This document shows, in pieces, positions 48,548 through 59,163 of a stretch of 64,000 nt of DNA. This stretch comes from Laribacter hongkongensis DSM 14985. GTDB taxonomy: Bacteria; Pseudomonadota; Gammaproteobacteria; Burkholderiales; Aquaspirillaceae. The translations under genes were made by a program, and so were the position numbers. The stretch lies in contig NZ_AUHR01000004.1 of assembly GCF_000423285.1 (NCBI RefSeq), positions 1 through 64,000 of the forward strand, given 5' to 3'. Position 1 is the first letter of the stretch. Every line of letters starts with the position of its first letter. The notes under the pieces are model-generated. The model searched no databases. It was not told where the DNA came from and was given only the letters and a program-made list of their open reading frames with translations.

Positions 48548-49234
48548 ATGTCGCTCGACGCGAAAATCATGCAGGTGCAGGAACTGCTGGCCGGGATAGC
48601 CGCCGGGTTTCCGGCCGCTGCGCTGGCCAATAGTCTGGGGGCCGAGGACATGGTCCTCATGGACCTGACGGCACGGGCCGGTGTGCCGCTGGCCGTGTTT
48701 TGCCTCGATACCGGCCGGCTGCCGGCAGAGACCTACGATCTCCTGGCGCGCCTGTCCGGTGCGTATCCGCAACACCCGGTCGAGGTGTGGGTACCGGAGC
48801 ATGGCGGAGTACAGGCATATGTGGCTCAGTTCGGCATCAACGGTTTTTACGACAGCGTGGCCGCCCGCCAGGCCTGTTGCGCCGCCCGCAAGCTGGAGCC
48901 CCTGGGGCGGGCACTGGCCGGACGCGGAGCCTGGGTGACCGGCCTGCGCCGGACGCAGTCGGTGACCCGCAGCGCGCTGGCCGTGCGCGAGGATGATCCG
49001 GTCAACGGGCTGGTCAAGTTCAGTCCGCTGGCCGACTGGAGCGAGGCCGAGGTGTGGGAATACGTGCACCGTTTTTCCGTGCCTTACAACGCCCTGCATG
49101 ACCGTCATTATCCGTCGATCGGCTGCGCGCCGTGCACGCGGGCTGTTGCCGTTGGCGAGGACGTGCGTGCCGGCCGCTGGTGGTGGGAAAACCCGGAACA
49201 CAAAGAGTGCGGGCTGCATCGCAAGCCGGCCTGA
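48548..49234 (+). CDS. cysH: Adenylylsulfate (APS/PAPS) reductase
   Basis: A 228-residue reductase making sulfite from activated sulfate with thioredoxin. It has the nucleotide site SLGAEDMVL and CLDTGRLPAETYDL, the iron-sulfur cysteines Cys110-Cys111 and Cys193/Cys196 (CAPCTRAV), and the catalytic Cys221 in KECGLH. The [4Fe-4S] pattern marks the APS-using bacterial type rather than the cluster-free PAPS reductase of enterics. cysI follows after 11 bases. Confidence 0.93.
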   Translation: MSLDAKIMQVQELLAGIAAGFPAAALANSLGAEDMVLMDLTARAGVPLAVFCLDTGRLPAETYDLLARLSGAYPQHPVEVWVPEHGGVQAYVAQFGINGFYDSVAARQACCAARKLEPLGRALAGRGAWVTGLRRTQSVTRSALAVREDDPVNGLVKFSPLADWSEAEVWEYVHRFSVPYNALHDRHYPSIGCAPCTRAVAVGEDVRAGRWWWENPEHKECGLHRKPA

Positions 49235-49245
49235 AGGAGCCTTCG

Positions 49246-50898
49246 ATGTATCGCTATACCGAATTTGACCGGCAGATCGTGCGCGAGCGCGTTGCCCAGT
49301 TCCGGGACCAGACGCGCCGCTATCTGGCGGGGGAATTGTCCGAGGACGATTTCCGGCCGCTGCGCTTGCAGAACGGCCTGTATGTCCAGCGCCATGCGCC
49401 GATGCTGCGCATTGCCATTCCCTACGGCACGCTGTCTTCCGTGCAGTTGCGGGCGCTGGCAGCCATCAGCCGCGAATTTGACCGGGGCTGGGGGCATTTC
49501 ACCACCCGGCAGAACCTGCAGCTCAACTGGGTCCGGCTGGAAGAGGTGCCGGACATTCTGGCGCGGCTGGCAGACGTCGACATGCATGCGATCCAGACGT
49601 CGGGCAACTGCATCCGCAACACCACGACCGACCATTTTGCCGGGGTGGCCGCGGATGAGGTGGCGGACCCGCGCCCGTGGTGCGAGCTGATCCGCCAGTG
49701 GTCGACCCTGCACCCGGAATTCGCCTATCTGCCGCGCAAGTTCAAGATTGCCGTCAGTGCTTCGGAAACTGACCGCGCGGCCACGTGGTTCCACGATATC
49801 GGCATCCATCTGGTCCGCAACGCGGCCGGCGAACTGGGTTGCCGGATCATTGCCGGTGGCGGGCTGGGGCGGACGCCGATGCGCGGCGAGGTGATCCACG
49901 AGTTTGTCGAGTCCGGGCACCTGCTGACCTATCTCGAAGCCGTGCTGCGGATCTACAACCGCTACGGCCGGCGCGACAACAAGTACAAGGCCCGGATCAA
50001 GATCCTGCTCAAGGCCATGACGCCGGCCGGATTTGCCGCCCGGGTGGAGGACGAATGGCGCCATACCCGCGAAGGAGCGGCCATGGTGTCGCCGCAGGTG
50101 CTGGCCGGTCTGGCCGGGCAGTTTGCCGTGCCGGACTACGATGTCCGCGAGGCGGATGCCGGCCTGGCGGTGCAGATGTCTGACGATCCGGCATTTGCAC
50201 GCTGGGTACGGCGCAACACCACTCCTCACCGGCAGGCCGGCTGGCGGGCAGTCACCCTGTCTCTGAAACCGCATGGCGCGCCGCCGGGAGATGCAACGGC
50301 GGAGCAGATGGAGGCGGTGGCCGGTTGGGCCGATCGCTTCGGTTTTGGCGAAATCCGGGTCAGCCATGAACAGAACCTGATCCTGCCCGACGTGCGCGAG
50401 CGCGACCTTCATGCCCTGTGGCAACTGGCTCGGGCCGAGCGGTTGACGACCTCCAATGTCGGGCTGCTGACCGATGCCATCTGCTGTCCTGGCGGTGATT
50501 ATTGCGGTCTGGCCAATGCCCGCTCGATTCCGGTGATCGAGGCCATTTCAACCCGGCTGGACGATCTGGACTATCTGGAGGATCTGGGCGAAATCGACCT
50601 GAATCTTTCCGGGTGCATGAATGCATGCGGACATCATCATGTGGGGCACATCGGTATTCTGGGTGTTGACAAAAACGGAGAGGAGTGGTTCCAGGTCACG
50701 CTGGGGGGCGATGCTGCCGATGGCCTCCTCGGGCGCGTGATCGGCCCGTCGTTTGCCCGGGCAGAAATGGCAGATGTGGTGGAGAAGCTGCTGTTGACTT
50801 ATGTGGAGCTGAGGGAGGCCGGCGAGCGTTTCATTGACACCGTCAGTCGTACCGGCATCGCTCCTTTCAAGGAACGCGTATATGCAAAGATTGATTAA
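49246..50898 (+). CDS. cysI: Assimilatory sulfite reductase, haemoprotein
   Basis: A 550-residue nitrite/sulfite reductase family enzyme reducing sulfite to sulfide. The siroheme/[4Fe-4S] cysteines are in CPGGDYC (CX5C) and SGCMNACGHHHVG (CX3C). WGHFTTRQNLQLNW and IQTSGNCIRNTTTD are the N-terminal siroheme contacts. No cysJ flavoprotein is adjacent, so the electron donor is not defined here. ATG 49246 has AAGGAG upstream. The DUF934 gene overlaps its end by 17 bases. Confidence 0.92.
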   Translation: MYRYTEFDRQIVRERVAQFRDQTRRYLAGELSEDDFRPLRLQNGLYVQRHAPMLRIAIPYGTLSSVQLRALAAISREFDRGWGHFTTRQNLQLNWVRLEEVPDILARLADVDMHAIQTSGNCIRNTTTDHFAGVAADEVADPRPWCELIRQWSTLHPEFAYLPRKFKIAVSASETDRAATWFHDIGIHLVRNAAGELGCRIIAGGGLGRTPMRGEVIHEFVESGHLLTYLEAVLRIYNRYGRRDNKYKARIKILLKAMTPAGFAARVEDEWRHTREGAAMVSPQVLAGLAGQFAVPDYDVREADAGLAVQMSDDPAFARWVRRNTTPHRQAGWRAVTLSLKPHGAPPGDATAEQMEAVAGWADRFGFGEIRVSHEQNLILPDVRERDLHALWQLARAERLTTSNVGLLTDAICCPGGDYCGLANARSIPVIEAISTRLDDLDYLEDLGEIDLNLSGCMNACGHHHVGHIGILGVDKNGEEWFQVTLGGDAADGLLGRVIGPSFARAEMADVVEKLLLTYVELREAGERFIDTVSRTGIAPFKERVYAKID

Positions 50899-51349
50899 AT
50901 ATGCCGGTGGTGCCGTTACGGTTCTGGATGATGGCTGGCTGCGCCTGCTGGCTGGCGAGGCACGTCCGGCGGAGGGCGACATCCTGTTGTCGCTGGCGGA
51001 CTGGCTGGCCGGACGGAATGTGGTCCATTCCGGGCGGGTAGGGGTATGGCTGGGGGCCGGGGATGACCCGGAGCAGATTGCGGACGCCTTGGACGAATTG
51101 CCGGTAATCGGGATTGAATTCGGTCATTTTTCTGATGGCCGGGGATATAGCATTGCCAGACTGTTGCGTGACCGCTACGGTTTTTCCGGTGAGTTGCGGG
51201 CTTTGGGCGATATTCAGCGGGATCAGCTGTTTTATTTGCATGCAGTTGGTTTTGATGCTTTTTCGCTGAAGCCCGAAGACCGGCCTGATGCAATTGCTGC
51301 GGGATTGCGGGATTTTTCGGCTACGTACGGGCGACGCGGATGGCAATGA
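50882..51349 (+). CDS. DUF934 protein of sulfite reduction operons
   Basis: A 155-residue protein of the DUF934 family: LADWLAGR, VGVWLGAGDDPEQIADAL, IGIEFGHFSDGRGYSIARLLR and GDIQRDQLFYLHAVGFDAF. The family is almost always encoded next to cysI in beta- and gammaproteobacteria and is thought to support sulfite reductase, but its biochemistry is unknown. ATG 50882 overlaps cysI, indicating coupled translation. A weak hairpin (TGGCAAT/ATTGCCA) overlaps the stop. Confidence 0.9.
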   Translation: MQRLIKYAGGAVTVLDDGWLRLLAGEARPAEGDILLSLADWLAGRNVVHSGRVGVWLGAGDDPEQIADALDELPVIGIEFGHFSDGRGYSIARLLRDRYGFSGELRALGDIQRDQLFYLHAVGFDAFSLKPEDRPDAIAAGLRDFSATYGRRGWQ

Positions 51350-51465
51350 AATTGCCAACCGGATTGCTTTTTGGGCTTTGGCATGTAAAGGTGACCAAGT
51401 GAAATAGCCGGATGCCGCAAGGCCGAAACTATCACGTGAAAACGACCAAGCCAGACGCTATAAGT

Positions 51466-51495
51466 TTGACAGTGGCTTAGTCAAAAAACTATATT
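51466..51495 (+). promoter_or_regulatory. Strong sigma-70 promoter of the OmpA-like gene
   Basis: TTGACA, an 18-base spacer and TATATT lie about 100 bases before the start codon. The -35 box is perfect and the -10 box matches five of six, in keeping with an abundant outer-membrane protein. The leader of about 100 bases could carry regulatory sites. Confidence 0.75.
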
Positions 51496-51598
51496 AGCGA
51501 TACCTGTATCTCCGGTTTGCATAAGTTTCGCCTGGTCTGCTCTTCCGGGCCGGAAATGTGCGGCTAAGTTAAGTTCCTGACGAAAAAGAGGGTCATCG

Positions 51599-52231
51599 AT
51601 GAAAACCACCAACAAGATCAAACTGGGCGGACTGACGGGCGCGCTGCTGGTTTCGCTGTTCTCGGCCAACGCGTTTGCTGCGCATCCGGGCTACCTGGAT
51701 GACCAGGCCACCGGTTCGGTCGTTCGCAACAGCTACAACGAATGCTGGCGTACCGCCTACTTCGACAAGGCCAAGGACGGTCTGGTCGAGTGCGGCGACG
51801 CAGAAGCCAAGGCTGCTCCGGCTCCGGTCGTTGCCGTGCCGGTGAAGGAAACCCTGTCCCTGTCCGCTGAAGTGCTGTTCGGCTTTGACAAGTCGACCGT
51901 GACTCCGGAAGGCAAGCAGGCTCTGGTCGATGTGGCCAACAAGATCAAGTCCAAGGGTGCCAAGCTGCAAGGCGTGGAAGTTCTGGGCTACACCGACTAC
52001 ATCGGCACCGAGAAGTACAACATGGCTCTCTCCGAGCGCCGTGCTGCTGCCGTCAAGAACGTGCTGGTTGAAATGGGCGCCGACCCGGCCAAGATCACCT
52101 CGGCCGGCCGTGGTGAACTCAACGACAAGACCGCTCAGGAATGCCGTGCCAAGAAGCAGAGCTACAAGCAGCTCAAGGCTTGCCTGGCTCCGGACCGTCG
52201 CGTGGACGTCGAAATCACCGCCCAGCAGTAA
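51599..52231 (+). CDS. OmpA-family outer membrane protein, RmpM-like
   Basis: A 210-residue exported protein. It has a signal peptide (residues 1-27, GALLVSLFSANAFA), a short N-terminal segment instead of a beta-barrel, and a C-terminal OmpA peptidoglycan-binding domain: VLFGFDKSTVTPEGKQAL, LGYTDYIGTEKYNMALSERR and the closing DRRVDVEI. A Cys pair (CRAKKQSYKQLKAC) forms the loop also seen in Neisseria RmpM. It probably anchors outer-membrane porins to peptidoglycan. Codon use is strongly biased, suggesting high expression. Confidence 0.9.
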   Translation: MKTTNKIKLGGLTGALLVSLFSANAFAAHPGYLDDQATGSVVRNSYNECWRTAYFDKAKDGLVECGDAEAKAAPAPVVAVPVKETLSLSAEVLFGFDKSTVTPEGKQALVDVANKIKSKGAKLQGVEVLGYTDYIGTEKYNMALSERRAAAVKNVLVEMGADPAKITSAGRGELNDKTAQECRAKKQSYKQLKACLAPDRRVDVEITAQQ

Positions 52232-52272
52232 TGTACGCTGTGGCTCCGTAATCGGGCCTCTGTCGTTCAGTC

Positions 52273-52309
52273 AGAATCCCCGTGCAATGCACGGGGATTC
52301 TGTTTTTTT
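52273..52309 (+). terminator. Strong terminator after the OmpA-like gene
   Basis: A thirteen-base-pair stem AGAATCCCCGTGC/GCACGGGGATTCT with a three-base loop is followed by GTTTTTTT. Confidence 0.95.
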
Positions 52310-52350
52310 GCCTGTCGCCCGTGGGGATGGACCGGATTGCCTGTCTAAAC

Positions 52351-52380
52351 TTTACGCACTTGGCTCATGCTCGCTACAAT
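52351..52380 (+). promoter_or_regulatory. ribF: Likely promoter of ribF
   Basis: TTTACG, an 18-base spacer and TACAAT lie 28 bases before the ribF start. The -10 box matches five of six. Confidence 0.5.
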
Positions 52381-52407
52381 CGTCCGTTTCACCCCTTTCA
52401 CGCTCTC

Positions 52408-53343
52408 ATGCAGGTTCTTTTTGGCGAACAGGCAGGTACGGCAGGACGGATTGCCGAGGCCCAGCTTCCCTGCGCGCTCACCATCGGCAATTTTGATGGT
52501 GTCCACCTCGGGCACCAGGCCATCCTCCGCGATCTGCGTGAAGAGGCGGACCGGCGCGACTTGCCCACCGCCCTGCTGACGTTCGAGCCACATCCGCGCG
52601 AGCTGTTTGCCCGTAACAATCCGCCTGCCCGCCTGATGACCCTGCGTGACAAGCTGGATTTTCTGGCCTCCACCGGGCTGGTTGACCGGGTGCATGTGCT
52701 GCGTTTCAACCATGGTCTGGCCAGTCTGGCACCGGAGGTCTTCATCGACCGCATCCTGCGCCGGCTGTTGCACGCGCGGTTTTTGCTGATCGGTGATGAT
52801 TTCCGGTTCGGTGCGCGGCGAGCCGGTGATTTCTCCACACTGGCTGCCCTGCCTGACATCGAAGTCCGGGCCATGAGTACCGTCGAAATCGATGGCCGCC
52901 GGGCTTCCAGCTCACTTTTGCGCGATGCGCTGGGAGCGGGGCAACTGGACACGGCGGCACGCCTCCTGGGGCGGCCCTACCAGATTTCCGGCCGGGTGGT
53001 GCACGGACGCCAGCTCGGACGCCAGCTCGGTTTTCCGACTGCCAATATCTGCCTGCCGTTCAAGCGTCCGGCCCTGCAAGGCGTTTTTGCCGTCGAGTGC
53101 GATACGCCAGCCGGAACCTTCATGGGTGCCGCCAGCCTGGGGCGTAATCCGACGGTCGAAACCGGCGGGCGCTACAAGCTGGAAGTCTACCTGCTGGATT
53201 TCACCGGCGACCTGTACGGCCAACGTGTTACCGTGCGTTTCATGGCCAAACTGCGTGACGAAGCCAAATACGACTCGCTCGACGCCCTTGTTTCTCAAAT
53301 CCATGCCGACGTCGCCGCAACCCGGCGCCTGCTGGCGCACTGA
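52408..53343 (+). CDS. ribF: Bifunctional riboflavin kinase/FAD synthetase
   Basis: A 311-residue enzyme. The N-terminal adenylyltransferase domain has [17 protein letters not shown] and [17 protein letters not shown]; the C-terminal flavokinase domain has [20 protein letters not shown] and [22 protein letters not shown]. It makes FMN and FAD. ATG 52408 fits the family start; upstream in-frame codons overlap the terminator. It heads ribF-ileS-lspA-ispH, a widely conserved order. No FMN riboswitch is seen in the leader. Confidence 0.96.
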   Translation: MQVLFGEQAGTAGRIAEAQLPCALTIGNFDGVHLGHQAILRDLREEADRRDLPTALLTFEPHPRELFARNNPPARLMTLRDKLDFLASTGLVDRVHVLRFNHGLASLAPEVFIDRILRRLLHARFLLIGDDFRFGARRAGDFSTLAALPDIEVRAMSTVEIDGRRASSSLLRDALGAGQLDTAARLLGRPYQISGRVVHGRQLGRQLGFPTANICLPFKRPALQGVFAVECDTPAGTFMGAASLGRNPTVETGGRYKLEVYLLDFTGDLYGQRVTVRFMAKLRDEAKYDSLDALVSQIHADVAATRRLLAH

Positions 53344-53360
53344 TTCTGGATGTCTTCACG

Positions 53361-56234
53361 ATGGACCTGAAAAAAACCGTCAATCTGCTCGATACCCCTT
53401 TCCCCATGCGCGGCGATCTGGCCAGGCGCGAACCGGGCTGGCTGGCCCAGTGGCAAGCGCAGCAGCGCTACCAGAAGCTGAGAAAGATTGCGGCCGGCCG
53501 TCCCAAGTTCATCCTGCACGACGGCCCGCCGTACGCCAACGGTGACATCCACATCGGGCACGCGGTCAACAAGATCCTCAAGGACATCATCGTCCGCTCC
53601 AAAACCCAGGCCGGATTCGATGCGCCCTATGTGCCGGGCTGGGACTGCCACGGCCTGCCGATCGAGCACCAGATCGAAAAGCTGGTGAAAGGTGACAAAA
53701 AGGCCATTGAGGCTGCACCTTCCATCCATGCCCGCATTACCGAATACCGCAAGGCCAACGGTCTGGATGCCAAGGCTACCGACCTGCCCGCCTCGTTCAT
53801 CCGTGAACTGTGCCGCGAATACGCCGGCTTGCAGATCGAACGGCAGAAAAAGGACTTCATCCGTCTGGGCGTGCTGGGCGAGTGGGACAACCCCTACCGC
53901 ACCATGAGCTTCCGCTCCGAAGCCGACGAAATCCGCGCACTGGGCAAGCTCTACCAGCAGGGCTACCTCTTCAAGGGTCTGAAGCCGGTGTACTGGTGTT
54001 TCGATTGCGGTTCGGCACTGGCCGAGGCCGAGGTCGAGTACCAGGACAAGACCTCGCCGACCATCGACGTGGCCTTTGCCTCGGCCGAGCCCGAAAAACT
54101 GGCTGCCGCCTTCGGCCTGTCGGCACTGCCGTCCGGCAAGACCGCTTCGGCCGTCATCTGGACCACCACGCCGTGGACCATTCCGGCCAACCAGGCGCTG
54201 AACGTGCACCCGGATTTTGACTACGGCCTCTACGACACCGAAAAGGGCCTGCTGATCCTCGCTGCCGATCTGGCCAAGGGGGCACTGGAGCGTTTCGGTC
54301 TGACCGGCGTGGAAGTGGCCCGCTGCAAGGGGCAGGCGCTGAGCCACCTGACCTTCCGCCACCCGTTCTACGACCGGGTGTCGCCGGTGTACGTGGGCGA
54401 TTACGTGACGCTGGATGCCGGCACCGGCATCGTGCACAGCGCCCCGGCCTATGGTCTGGAAGACTTCGATTCCTGCCGCAAGAACGGCATGCCCAACGAC
54501 GCCATCCTCAATCCGGTGACCAGCGACGGCACCTATGTGGACAGCCTGCCGTTCTTTGGCGGCCTGCACATCTGGAAAGCCAACCCGCTGATCGTGGAAA
54601 AACTGGCCGAGGTCGGTGCGCTCATGCACACCAGCCCGCTGTCGCACAGCTACCCGCACTGCTGGCGCCACAAGACGCCGGTGGTGTACCGCGCCACCAC
54701 CCAGTGGTTTGTCGGCATGGACCGCGAAGTCGCCGGTTCCACCCTGCGCCAGCGCGCACTCAAGGGCGTGGACGACACCACCTTCTTCCCGGCCTGGGGC
54801 CAGGCCCGCCTGCATGCCATGATCGCCAACCGCCCGGACTGGTGCGTCTCGCGCCAGCGCAACTGGGGCGTGCCGATTCCGTTCTTCCTCGACAAGCAGA
54901 CCGGCGAGCCGCACCCGCGCACGCCGGAGCTGCTGGAAGTCGTGGCTCGCAAGGTGGAAGAGCAGGGCATCAATGCCTGGTTTGAACTCGATCCGGCCGA
55001 GCTGCTGGGCGAGGATGCCGCCCGCTTTGACAAGATGAAGGACACGCTGGACGTCTGGTTCGACTCGGGCACCACGCACTTCCACGTGCTGCGCGGCACC
55101 CATGCCGAGCAGCTGGCGTACCCGGCCGACCTGTATCTGGAAGGTTCCGACCAGCATCGCGGCTGGTTCCACTCCTCGTTGCTGACCGGCTGCGCGCTGG
55201 ATGGCCGGGCACCGTACAACCAGTTGCTGACCCACGGCTTTGTCGTCGATGGTCAGGGCCGCAAGATGTCGAAGTCGGTAGGCAACGTGATTGCCCCGCA
55301 GAAGATCAACGATTCGCTCGGCGCCGACATCCTGCGCCTGTGGGTGGCTTCGACCGACTATTCGGGCGAGCTGGCGATTTCCGACACCATCCTCAAAGGC
55401 ACCACCGACAGCTACCGCCGTCTGCGCAACACCATCCGCTTCCTGCTGGCCAACCTGTCCGATTTCAATCCGGCCACCGATGCCCTGCCGGTGAGCGAAC
55501 TGACCGAGCTGGACCGCTATGCACTGGTGCTGGCGCAGCGCCTGCACGCCGGCGTGGCCGAGGACTGCTACCCGCGTTATGCCTTCCACACCGCCATGCA
55601 GGCCATCGTCGGCTACTGCACGGACGATCTGGGGGCTTTCTGGCTCGACATCATCAAGGACCGCCTCTACACCACCAAGGCTGATTCGAAGGCCCGCCGC
55701 TCGGCCCAGACTGCCCTGTGGCACGTCACCCGCAGCCTGCTGTCGCTGCTGGCGCCAGTGCTGTGCTTTACTGCCGACGAGGCTTGGCAGGCGCTGACTG
55801 GCGAGGCGGAAGACAGCCCGATCTACCACACCTGGCACGAGCTGCCGGTAGTGGCGGATGCAGAGGCACTGGCGGCGCGCTGGGATGTGCTGCGCGCCCT
55901 GCGTGCGCAGATCAACAAGGACATCGAAACCCTGCGTGAAGCCAGAGCAGTCGGTTCGTCGTTGCAGGCCGAAGTGGACATCGAGGCCGATGCCGGACTG
56001 TATCCGCTCCTGAATGCGCTGGGTGACGAACTCAAGTTCGTGCTGATCGTGTCGCGCGTCGGCGTGGTGCCAGGGCCGGAAACCCGCATCCGCGTCAGCG
56101 CCTCGGGTGAACAGAAGTGCGAGCGTTGCTGGCACTACCACCCGACGGTCGGCGAGAACGCCGAGGCTCCGACCTTGTGCGCGCGCTGCTATGACAATAT
56201 TTTCGGACAGGGCGAGTCGCGTTCCTATGCATAA
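53361..56234 (+). CDS. ileS: Isoleucyl-tRNA synthetase
   Basis: A 957-residue class I synthetase. The HIGH motif is in [18 protein letters not shown], the editing-domain entry is [14 protein letters not shown], the KMSKS loop is in [12 protein letters not shown], and a C-terminal zinc finger has CERCWHYH and CARC. The 3' end overlaps lspA by eight bases. Confidence 0.98.
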   Translation: MDLKKTVNLLDTPFPMRGDLARREPGWLAQWQAQQRYQKLRKIAAGRPKFILHDGPPYANGDIHIGHAVNKILKDIIVRSKTQAGFDAPYVPGWDCHGLPIEHQIEKLVKGDKKAIEAAPSIHARITEYRKANGLDAKATDLPASFIRELCREYAGLQIERQKKDFIRLGVLGEWDNPYRTMSFRSEADEIRALGKLYQQGYLFKGLKPVYWCFDCGSALAEAEVEYQDKTSPTIDVAFASAEPEKLAAAFGLSALPSGKTASAVIWTTTPWTIPANQALNVHPDFDYGLYDTEKGLLILAADLAKGALERFGLTGVEVARCKGQALSHLTFRHPFYDRVSPVYVGDYVTLDAGTGIVHSAPAYGLEDFDSCRKNGMPNDAILNPVTSDGTYVDSLPFFGGLHIWKANPLIVEKLAEVGALMHTSPLSHSYPHCWRHKTPVVYRATTQWFVGMDREVAGSTLRQRALKGVDDTTFFPAWGQARLHAMIANRPDWCVSRQRNWGVPIPFFLDKQTGEPHPRTPELLEVVARKVEEQGINAWFELDPAELLGEDAARFDKMKDTLDVWFDSGTTHFHVLRGTHAEQLAYPADLYLEGSDQHRGWFHSSLLTGCALDGRAPYNQLLTHGFVVDGQGRKMSKSVGNVIAPQKINDSLGADILRLWVASTDYSGELAISDTILKGTTDSYRRLRNTIRFLLANLSDFNPATDALPVSELTELDRYALVLAQRLHAGVAEDCYPRYAFHTAMQAIVGYCTDDLGAFWLDIIKDRLYTTKADSKARRSAQTALWHVTRSLLSLLAPVLCFTADEAWQALTGEAEDSPIYHTWHELPVVADAEALAARWDVLRALRAQINKDIETLREARAVGSSLQAEVDIEADAGLYPLLNALGDELKFVLIVSRVGVVPGPETRIRVSASGEQKCERCWHYHPTVGENAEAPTLCARCYDNIFGQGESRSYA

Positions 56235-56700
56235 GCGTACCGGCTGGTATTTTCTGGCACTGGTCGTCCTGCTGGTCGACCAGTTCACCAAGGTCTATTT
56301 CGACAGTGCGTTTCGCTACGGTGAAGTGCGCGAAGTGATCCCCGGCTTTTTCAACTGGGTGCTGGTGTACAACCCGGGAGCTGCCTTCAGCTTCCTGTCG
56401 GATGCCGGTGGCTGGCAGCGCTATTTCTTCAGCCTGCTGGCACTGGCTGTGACCGTGTGGCTGGGTGGGCTGATCTGGCGTGGCCGGCAGAGCCAGCTGA
56501 TGAACTGTGCAGCCAGCCTGATCATCGGCGGAGCCTTGGGCAACCTGATCGACCGGCTGGCCTACGGGCATGTGGTGGACTTCATCCAGCTCTACTACGG
56601 CAGTTTTGTCTGGCCGGCCTTCAATCTGGCCGACTCGGCCATCTGTCTTGGCGCTGCTCTGATGGTGATTGACGGTTTTCGCAAGGAGAAACGGCGATGA
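56227..56700 (+). CDS. lspA: Lipoprotein signal peptidase
   Basis: A 157-residue inner-membrane aspartyl protease (signal peptidase II) with four membrane segments. It has [22 protein letters not shown], and the catalytic aspartates in [16 protein letters not shown] and FNLADSAI. It overlaps ileS and is coupled to ispH through ATGATG. Confidence 0.97.
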   Translation: MHKRTGWYFLALVVLLVDQFTKVYFDSAFRYGEVREVIPGFFNWVLVYNPGAAFSFLSDAGGWQRYFFSLLALAVTVWLGGLIWRGRQSQLMNCAASLIIGGALGNLIDRLAYGHVVDFIQLYYGSFVWPAFNLADSAICLGAALMVIDGFRKEKRR

Positions 56701-57632
56701 TGCGTGACATCCTGCTGGCCAACCCGCGTGGCTTCTGTGCCGGGGTGGACCGGGCCATTGCCATTGTCGAGCGGGCGCTGGAGAAATTCGGCGCGCCGAT
56801 CTATGTCCGGCACGAAGTGGTGCACAACACTTTTGTGGTGGAAGGGCTCAAGCGCAAAGGGGCGGTCTTCATCGAGGACCTGGCCGAAGTGCCGGCCGGT
56901 TCCACTCTGGTCTATTCGGCGCACGGCGTGCCGCTGTCGGTACGGCTGGAGGCCGAGTCGCGCGGACTGACGGTCTTTGATGCCACCTGTCCGCTGGTGA
57001 CCAAGGTGCATGTCGAGGTCCGCAAGATGCGCGAAGCCGGGCTGGAGATCATCATGATCGGCCACGCAGGCCATCCGGAGGTAGAGGGCACCATGGGCCA
57101 GGCTCCGGACGGCATGTATCTGGTGGAAACGGCCGCCGACGTGGCGAAACTGCAGGTCCGGAAACCGGAACAGCTGGCCTATGTCAGCCAGACCACGCTG
57201 TCGGTAGACGAAACCCGCGGCATCATCGCGGCACTGGAGGCCCGCTTTCCGGCCATTCACGGGCCGAAGAAGGACGACATCTGCTACGCCACGCAAAACC
57301 GCCAGGATGCGGTCAAGCAGCTGGCCGGCGAGTGCGACATCGTGATCGTGGTGGGTTCGCCTACCAGCTCCAACTCCAACCGCCTGCGGGAAGTGGCCCT
57401 TCAGCGCGGCGTGACGGCCTACATGGTGGACAACGCTGCCGAGCTGCAACCCGACTGGTTTGCCGGCAAGGCCCGGGTGGGCCTGACGGCCGGTGCTTCG
57501 GCGCCCGAAGTGCTGGTTCAGTCAGTGCTCGATACCATCCGCAGCTACGGGCTGGATACGGTGACTGAACTGCCCGGTGTCGAGGAGACAATCACCTTTT
57601 CGCTGCCTGGCGGCTTGCGCGACCCGGCCTGA
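56697..57632 (+). CDS. ispH: 4-hydroxy-3-methylbut-2-enyl diphosphate reductase
   Basis: A 311-residue iron-sulfur enzyme, the last step of the MEP isoprenoid pathway. The cluster cysteines are in [22 protein letters not shown] and [24 protein letters not shown] and SAHGVPLS bind substrate. ATG 56697 and 56700 are both possible starts. A terminator follows. Confidence 0.97.
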   Translation: MMRDILLANPRGFCAGVDRAIAIVERALEKFGAPIYVRHEVVHNTFVVEGLKRKGAVFIEDLAEVPAGSTLVYSAHGVPLSVRLEAESRGLTVFDATCPLVTKVHVEVRKMREAGLEIIMIGHAGHPEVEGTMGQAPDGMYLVETAADVAKLQVRKPEQLAYVSQTTLSVDETRGIIAALEARFPAIHGPKKDDICYATQNRQDAVKQLAGECDIVIVVGSPTSSNSNRLREVALQRGVTAYMVDNAAELQPDWFAGKARVGLTAGASAPEVLVQSVLDTIRSYGLDTVTELPGVEETITFSLPGGLRDPA

Positions 57633-57651
57633 ACCAGGGCGCAACCGGATA

Positions 57652-57682
57652 AAAAACGCGACGGGGTACCCGTCGCGTTTTT
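57652..57682. terminator. Bidirectional terminator between ispH and the chemoreceptor
   Basis: AAAAACGCGACGGG/CCCGTCGCGTTTTT forms a fourteen-base-pair stem around TA, giving T runs on both strands for the convergent genes. Confidence 0.92.
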
Positions 57683-57702
57683 GCTGGCCGGACCGGGTGA
57701 TT

Positions 57703-59163
57703 TCAGGTCAAGGCTAGGCGTGGGGGAGTCATGCTGGCAGCTGCCGGGCGAACCAGGGTATCCAGTGCTTCGGTGAAGCGGCGGCTGGCTTGTTCGGCTG
57801 CACTCATGCGGGCCAGTACCTGCTTCTCGTCGGGGGCGGGATCACTGATGGCCCTGACCGCCTGGACTACGCTGTCGTGCAGTGTCTGCCAGACGGACGG
57901 CAGCGCCTGCCAGCCCGGCAGGCCGGCAAAGAGTTCGCGGCCTTCACGTTCCAGCCAGAGTGTCAGCCGCTCGTACTGGCCAGTGGCCTGTGCAAGTTCG
58001 GTTGGCCGTGCCAGCGCAAGGTACCCGTACTGCTTGTAGAGCACATGGTCCATCTTGATGCGGGACAGGGCTGACTGTTGCGTGACGTGTTCCACCCGCT
58101 CGATGACCTCGTGCGAGGTCTGGGCCAGCCGCACGAAAACCGAACGGAAGCCGTCAACCGATACGCGCACGTCTTCGGCCACGCTGGCAGCTGCCTGCGA
58201 GCGCTCAAGCATGTCATGCACTTTGCTCGACAGGCTGGCGAGGGTTTCCTGAACCTGCAGGGCGGCACTTTTGCTTCGGGTTGACAGGTTTTTCACCTCG
58301 TCGGCCACAACGGCAAAACCGCGTCCGGCCTCGCCTGCCCGGGCTGCCTCGATGGCGGCATTGAGCGCCAGCAGGTTGGTCTGCTCGGCCAGGCCGGAAA
58401 TTGCACTCAGGGCGTCTTCGATGCCGCGCCACTCGCGCGCCATGGCCTGCCCGGCATCGTTGACGGCCTCGACGCTGGCCGCGATGGTGTCAAGACGCTC
58501 GCCGATGCTGTTGGCTGCTGCCTCGCTCTGGCCGGATTGCTCGGCATTGGCCCGGGCGATGCTGGCGATGCCCTGCATGTCGTTGCTGATGGTGACCAGA
58601 TCGTTCTGGGTCGAGTCGAGGTCGCCACGCAAATGGCTGGTGTTGAGCTGGTTGAGTTCCCCGCTCAGGCGCGAACTGCCCAGCAGGTGATGGTTGGCCT
58701 CCATGGCGGCAACGGCTTCACCGACATTGTCGAGCGAGCTGGCAAATACTCCGGGCAGGCCGCTGGAAAGCGGGCGGCGGCGGAAGTCGTGTTCGCGTAC
58801 CCGGCTGAAGCAGGTGTTGATCTCCTTGAAGTAGCTCTCGATCAGGTCCATGAAATCGTTGAGCTCCCAGGCAACCTGTCCGACCTCACCCAGGTGACGC
58901 GCACGGGTGGTGCGGTGATGCAGTTCACCCTTGCGGGCCAGTCCGATGTGGTGGCGCAGGATGGCCAGTACGCGGAACGGCCGGCGCGAGGTGACGAGAA
59001 CGTAGGCGGTGACAGCGAGGCTGAGCGGCGGGATCAGCCACAGGCTCCAGAGCGGCTCCAGCCCGGACCATGCCAGCAGCACGGTGACCAGTACCAGCAG
59101 GTTGTAGCCTGTCAGGACCAGCAGGAACTGCGTTGACAGAAACGGCGGGCGGCGCAGGGTCAT
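57703..59163 (-). CDS. Chemoreceptor signalling protein with degenerate CZB-like C-terminal domain
   Basis: A 486-residue MCP. Two adjacent membrane segments near the N-terminus (about 10-57) have almost no periplasmic loop, followed by a HAMP-like region and the signalling tip [19 protein letters not shown] and [15 protein letters not shown]. The C-terminal region (about 375-470) resembles the zinc-binding CZB domain ([24 protein letters not shown]), but the usual Cys in CxxGxW and one His are replaced. Its start overlaps the stop of the PAS gene by four bases. This is the layout of the Aer aerotaxis receptor divided into two polypeptides. Confidence 0.85.
   Translation of the reverse strand: MTLRRPPFLSTQFLLVLTGYNLLVLVTVLLAWSGLEPLWSLWLIPPLSLAVTAYVLVTSRRPFRVLAILRHHIGLARKGELHHRTTRARHLGEVGQVAWELNDFMDLIESYFKEINTCFSRVREHDFRRRPLSSGLPGVFASSLDNVGEAVAAMEANHHLLGSSRLSGELNQLNTSHLRGDLDSTQNDLVTISNDMQGIASIARANAEQSGQSEAAANSIGERLDTIAASVEAVNDAGQAMAREWRGIEDALSAISGLAEQTNLLALNAAIEAARAGEAGRGFAVVADEVKNLSTRSKSAALQVQETLASLSSKVHDMLERSQAAASVAEDVRVSVDGFRSVFVRLAQTSHEVIERVEHVTQQSALSRIKMDHVLYKQYGYLALARPTELAQATGQYERLTLWLEREGRELFAGLPGWQALPSVWQTLHDSVVQAVRAISDPAPDEKQVLARMSAAEQASRRFTEALDTLVRPAAASMTPPRLALT

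Noticed and set aside
52310-52407. FMN riboswitch in front of ribF
   Set aside because: The leader after the terminator is too short and lacks the conserved FMN element.
53295-56291. Open frame of 998 codons antisense to ileS
   Set aside because: Same cause: it mirrors the codon pattern of ileS and has no recognisable protein features.
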